Shown: positions 61,260 through 64,000 of the stretch, piece by piece
Layout of the letters: each line of letters opens with the position of its first letter
Position numbering within the stretch: position 1 is the stretch's first letter
NCBI RefSeq assembly: GCF_047303325.1
Contig: NZ_JBKBEX010000001.1
Coordinates: forward strand, 315,233-379,232
Direction: 5' to 3'
Origin: Polaromonas sp047303325
GTDB lineage: Bacteria; Pseudomonadota; Gammaproteobacteria; Burkholderiales; Burkholderiaceae_C
DNA length: 64,000 bases
Notes under the pieces: generated by a model
The model's input: the letters and a program-made list of their open reading frames with translations, nothing else
Told to the model about the DNA's origin: nothing
Database searches by the model: none
Program-made: the position numbers and the translations under genes

Positions 61260-61596
61260 AGCCCGCCGATAAGCCGGATTCTGTGCACCGGGCCCCCTTG
61301 GAGAAAGCCCGGCGTGACCGCCATTAATCTGGGCCGAGGGTCGCCCCCGCGGCTCAATGCTACCTACCCGCCAGCTCTGCGGAACCACATCAACGCTGGC
61401 CTACTTGGTATTGCTGCGCGTAGAGATTGCCCGTTTCACCCGGCCCGGGGTTACCCCAAGGCCGACTCGTCTCTGTTGCTCTGATCCTCACCTCACGGTG
61501 GAGAGGTGTTACCTCCTACGCTGTCCTGTGCAGTCCGGACGTTCCTCCAGTGCCTGGTTTCCCAGATTGCACCAGCGGCGGTCTGGCGTGCTTCAC
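61256..61596 (-). ncRNA. rnpB: RNase P RNA (bacterial class A)
   Basis: Catalytic RNA that matures tRNA 5' ends. Read on the minus strand, it contains GAGGAACGTCCGGACT (CR-I), AGGGTGAAA-like GGGTGAAACGG, GAGGTAACACC-type P-loops and, near the 3' end, CACAGAATCCGGCTTATC (CR-V/P15 region). The 5' GAAGCACGCC pairs with 3' GGCGGGCTTC to close P1. GATAAT at 61604-61609 is the -10; ends are placed by the P1 helix and are good to a few bases. Several open frames overlap it and are shadows. Confidence 0.95.
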
Positions 61597-61603
61597 GGGG
61601 TCT

Positions 61604-61609
61604 ATTATC
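61604..61609 (-). promoter_or_regulatory. -10 hexamer of rnpB
   Basis: GATAAT on the minus strand, 7-8 bases before the inferred RNase P RNA 5' end. Confidence 0.55.
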
Positions 61610-61678
61610 CGCCAGTGCCTCGCCGCTGCGAGCCGCACCTTAAAATACGGGCTGCTTGATCAACACGAGCCCCTTGCC

Positions 61679-63349
61679 ATGATTCGCCTGACCGAACTCA
61701 AACTTCCGCTGGACCACGCGGAAGATGCCCTGCCCGCCCTGGTGGCCCAGACCCTGGGCATCCCTGCGGCCGCCCTGCAGAACGTCCACATCCACAAGCG
61801 CAGCTTCGACGCGCGCAAGGCAGACCTGCTCAAGGTCTACATCGTCGACGTCACGCTGGCCGACGCCGGTCAGGAAAACGCGCTGCTGGCGAAGTTTGCC
61901 GGCAACCCGCACATCCTGCCCACGCCCGACATGGCCTACCGCACCGTGGGCCAGGCGCCCGCCGGCCTGCCGCTGCGTCCCATTGTCGTCGGCTTCGGCC
62001 CCTGCGGCATGTTCGCGGCGCTGCTGCTGGCGCAAATGGGTTTCAAGCCCATCGTGCTGGAGCGCGGCAAGACAGTGCGCCAGCGCACCCGCGACACCTG
62101 GGGCCTGTGGCGCAAGAACGTGCTCAACCCGGAGTCCAACGTGCAGTTCGGCGAAGGCGGTGCCGGCACTTTTTCCGACGGCAAGCTTTACAGCCAGATC
62201 AAGGACCCGCGCCACCTGGGCCGCAAGGTGATGAACGAGTTCGTGAAAGCCGGCGCGCCGGCCGACATCCTGTTCGAAGCGCATCCGCACATAGGCACCT
62301 TCAAGCTGGTGAAGGTGGTCGAGAACATGCGCGCGCAAATCGTCGCGCTGGGCGGCGAGATCCGTTTCGAGCAGCGCGTGACCGACGTGCTGATCGAGGA
62401 CGGCCCCCAGGGCCGGCAACTGCGCGGCCTCACGGTGCTGGACCAGGCCACGGGCCAAAGCCACGAGATGCGCGCCGACCAGGTGGTGATGGCGCTGGGC
62501 CACAGCTCGCGCGACACCTTCGCCATGCTGTATGCGCGCGGCGTGTACATCGAGGCCAAGCCGTTTTCCATCGGCTTTCGGGTGGAACACCCGCAGGGCA
62601 TCATCGACCGAGCGCGCTGGGGCCGCCATGCCGGCCACCCCTCGCTGGGCGCGGCGGAATACAAGCTGGTGCACCATGCGAGCAACGGCCGCTCGGTCTA
62701 CAGCTTTTGCATGTGCCCGGGCGGCACTGTGGTGGCCGCGACCTCGGAGCCCGGCCGCGTGGTGACCAACGGCATGAGCCAGTACTCGCGCAACGAGCGC
62801 AACGCCAACGCCGGCATCGTGGTCGGCATAGACCCACGCGACTACCCCGGCTTTGAGGCGGGCGACGCGCTGGCCGGCATCGCGCTGCAGCGCCAGCTCG
62901 AATCCCACGCCTTTGTGCTGGGCGGCGGCGACTACCGCGCCCCGGGGCAGTTGGTCGGCGACTTCCTGGCCGGCCGCCCCTCGACCGCGCTGGGCAGCAT
63001 CACGCCGTCTTACAAGCCAGGTGTGACCCTGGGCGACCTGTCGTCGGCACTGCCCGACTATGCGATTGCCGCCATGCGCGAGGCTTTTCCAGTGTTCGGC
63101 AAAAAGATCAAGGGCTTTGACACCCATGACGCGGTGCTGACGGGCGTGGAAACGCGCACCTCCTCGCCGATCCGCATCAGCCGCGGCGAGGACTTGCAAA
63201 GCCTCAATGTACGCGGCCTCTACCCGGCCGGTGAAGGCGCCAGCTACGCCGGCGGCATCCTGTCGGCCGGCGTGGACGGCATCAAGGTCGCCGAGGCCGT
63301 GGCGCGCAGCGTGCTACAGGATGCCGAACGACAGCGGATGGTCGCATGA
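61679..63349 (+). CDS. FAD-dependent oxidoreductase (COG2509-type)
   Basis: 556 residues. A ~95-residue N-terminal domain precedes the dinucleotide site PIVVGFGPCGMFAALLLAQMG. Further family features: NVQFGEGGAGTFSDGKLYSQIKDP, VVMALGHSSRDTFAMLYARGV, EHPQGIIDRARWG, FCMCPGGTVVAATSEPG, and a C-terminal LYPAGEGASYAGGILSAGVDGIKVAEA. The physiological substrate is not known. ATG 61679; the frame upstream crosses rnpB and is not coding. Overlaps the next gene by ATGA. Confidence 0.9.
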   Translation: MIRLTELKLPLDHAEDALPALVAQTLGIPAAALQNVHIHKRSFDARKADLLKVYIVDVTLADAGQENALLAKFAGNPHILPTPDMAYRTVGQAPAGLPLRPIVVGFGPCGMFAALLLAQMGFKPIVLERGKTVRQRTRDTWGLWRKNVLNPESNVQFGEGGAGTFSDGKLYSQIKDPRHLGRKVMNEFVKAGAPADILFEAHPHIGTFKLVKVVENMRAQIVALGGEIRFEQRVTDVLIEDGPQGRQLRGLTVLDQATGQSHEMRADQVVMALGHSSRDTFAMLYARGVYIEAKPFSIGFRVEHPQGIIDRARWGRHAGHPSLGAAEYKLVHHASNGRSVYSFCMCPGGTVVAATSEPGRVVTNGMSQYSRNERNANAGIVVGIDPRDYPGFEAGDALAGIALQRQLESHAFVLGGGDYRAPGQLVGDFLAGRPSTALGSITPSYKPGVTLGDLSSALPDYAIAAMREAFPVFGKKIKGFDTHDAVLTGVETRTSSPIRISRGEDLQSLNVRGLYPAGEGASYAGGILSAGVDGIKVAEAVARSVLQDAERQRMVA

Positions 63350-63984
63350 TGGCCGCACGGAGCCGCTCTGAAGATTTTCATTTCTATGAACCGGCCACAG
63401 GCCACGGCCTGCCGCACGATCCCTTTAACGCCATGGTGGGGCCTAGACCCATAGGCTGGATTTCCTCGCGGGACGCAAAGGGCCGGCTCAACCTGGCGCC
63501 CTACAGTTTTTTCAACGCCTTCAACTACACGCCGCCCATCATCGGCTTTGCCAGCATTGGCGCCAAGGACAGCCTGCGCAACATCCGCGAAACCGGCGAG
63601 TTCGGCTGGAACCTGGCGACCCGGCCACTGGCCGAGGCCATGAACCAATCCTGCGCGATGGTGCCGCCCGAAGTCAATGAGTTCGAGTTGGCCGGCCTCA
63701 CGCCCACAGCCTCACAACGCATTGCCGCGCCGCGCGTGCTGGAAAGCCCGGTGTCCTTCGAGTGCAAGCTGACCCAGATCCTGCAGCTGCAGGGTGCCGA
63801 CGGCGTACCTGTGCCCACCTGGCTGGTCCTGGGCGAAGTCGTCGGGGTGTACATTGCAAGGCATCTGCTCAAGGACGGCATTTACGACACGGCGGCCGCC
63901 CAGCCCATTCTTCGCGGCGGCGGGCCGGCCGATTATTTCGCCGTCACTCCCGACAACCTCTTTCGCATGTTCAGGCCGCGCTAG
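63346..63984 (+). CDS. Flavin reductase-like FMN-binding protein
   Basis: 212 residues. The flavin-reductase-like fold is indicated by FNAMVGPRPIGWISSRDAKGRLNLAPYSFFNAFNYTPPIIGFAS and the later VPTWLVLGEVVGVYIARHLLKDGIYD. Its ATG overlaps the stop of the FAD-oxidoreductase gene, so the two are translated together and may act on the same pathway; the reaction cannot be named. Only 16 bases of the window remain after the stop. Confidence 0.88.
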   Translation: MMAARSRSEDFHFYEPATGHGLPHDPFNAMVGPRPIGWISSRDAKGRLNLAPYSFFNAFNYTPPIIGFASIGAKDSLRNIRETGEFGWNLATRPLAEAMNQSCAMVPPEVNEFELAGLTPTASQRIAAPRVLESPVSFECKLTQILQLQGADGVPVPTWLVLGEVVGVYIARHLLKDGIYDTAAAQPILRGGGPADYFAVTPDNLFRMFRPR

Positions 63985-64000
63985 CGGCCTGAACACCCGG

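Noticed and set aside
61357..61659. Small plus-strand open frame over the RNase P RNA
   Set aside because: The sequence is explained by rnpB on the minus strand, with its conserved regions and P1 pairing.

Overview
The window is about 64 kb of GC-rich (roughly 64%) chromosome from a betaproteobacterium, most likely Burkholderiales, family Comamonadaceae (Polaromonas/Rhodoferax-like). The evidence is the gene content and order (dapF-DUF484-xerC, accB-accC-prmA, a complete dcw cluster ending in ftsZ-lpxC, a Burkholderiales-type DksA), a lysine/alanine-rich histone H1-like protein, and dispersed palindromic repeats that I associate with this family. Almost everything is core housekeeping. No prophage, insertion sequence, CRISPR array, integron or tRNA is visible.

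Layout. 0-4.4 kb: nrdA (cut by the window edge), nrdB and an H1-like DNA-binding protein. 4.4-11.3 kb: DUF167 gene, then minus-strand genes for a PfkB kinase, DUF3426 zinc-ribbon protein, PrmA, AccC, AccB, a TlpA-type thioredoxin and an unknown protein. 11.4-14.4 kb: mpl (muropeptide recycling), a small unknown, DAHP synthase. 14.7-18.4 kb: rodA, a hydroxyisobutyrate dehydrogenase-like gene and tldD on the minus strand. 18.4-27.2 kb: plus-strand hydrolase, RNase II, TonB-like protein, aroE, mtgA, plsC-like, cdsA-like and ruvC, with a minus-strand secreted lectin-like protein among them. 27.2-46.8 kb: minus-strand dcw cluster mraZ-rsmH-ftsL-ftsI-murE-murF-mraY-murD-ftsW-murG-murC-ddlB-ftsQ-ftsA-ftsZ followed by lpxC, a 58-aa membrane protein and a small unknown. 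47-52.7 kb: STAS-domain protein, DksA with an H1-like tail, COG0523 GTPase, RlmI. 52.8-59.3 kb: 7TMR-DISM/degenerate GGDEF protein, xerC, DUF484, dapF, a Nudix-metallo-beta-lactamase fusion. 59.3-64 kb: a hairpin-rich element, a periplasmic binding lipoprotein, DUF2127 protein, RNase P RNA (minus strand), an FAD oxidoreductase and a flavin reductase.

How the genes work together: the centre of the window supplies the cytoplasmic peptidoglycan precursor pathway (murC-G, ddlB, mraY), the divisome (FtsA, I, L, Q, W, Z) and lipid A commitment (LpxC). RodA, MtgA, Mpl and DapF extend the same theme of wall synthesis and recycling. The rest covers fatty acid and phospholipid initiation (AccBC, PlsC, CdsA), the shikimate pathway (DAHP synthase, AroE), dNTP supply (NrdAB), recombination (RuvC, XerC) and RNA processing (RNase P, RNase II).

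Most noteworthy, beyond routine annotation: a 335-bp element bounded by a perfect 31-bp inverted repeat that copies the end of the adjacent gene; a 27-codon ORF wedged between ftsW and murG by a local duplication; at least twelve genes whose start codon sits 6-10 bases after a TANAAT-like hexamer (leaderless architecture); a 122-bp palindrome between ftsZ and lpxC; three copies of a dispersed palindromic repeat; a MurD with a ~112-residue insertion; a DksA with a histone-like tail; and a membrane sensor with a dead GGDEF site but an intact RxxD motif.
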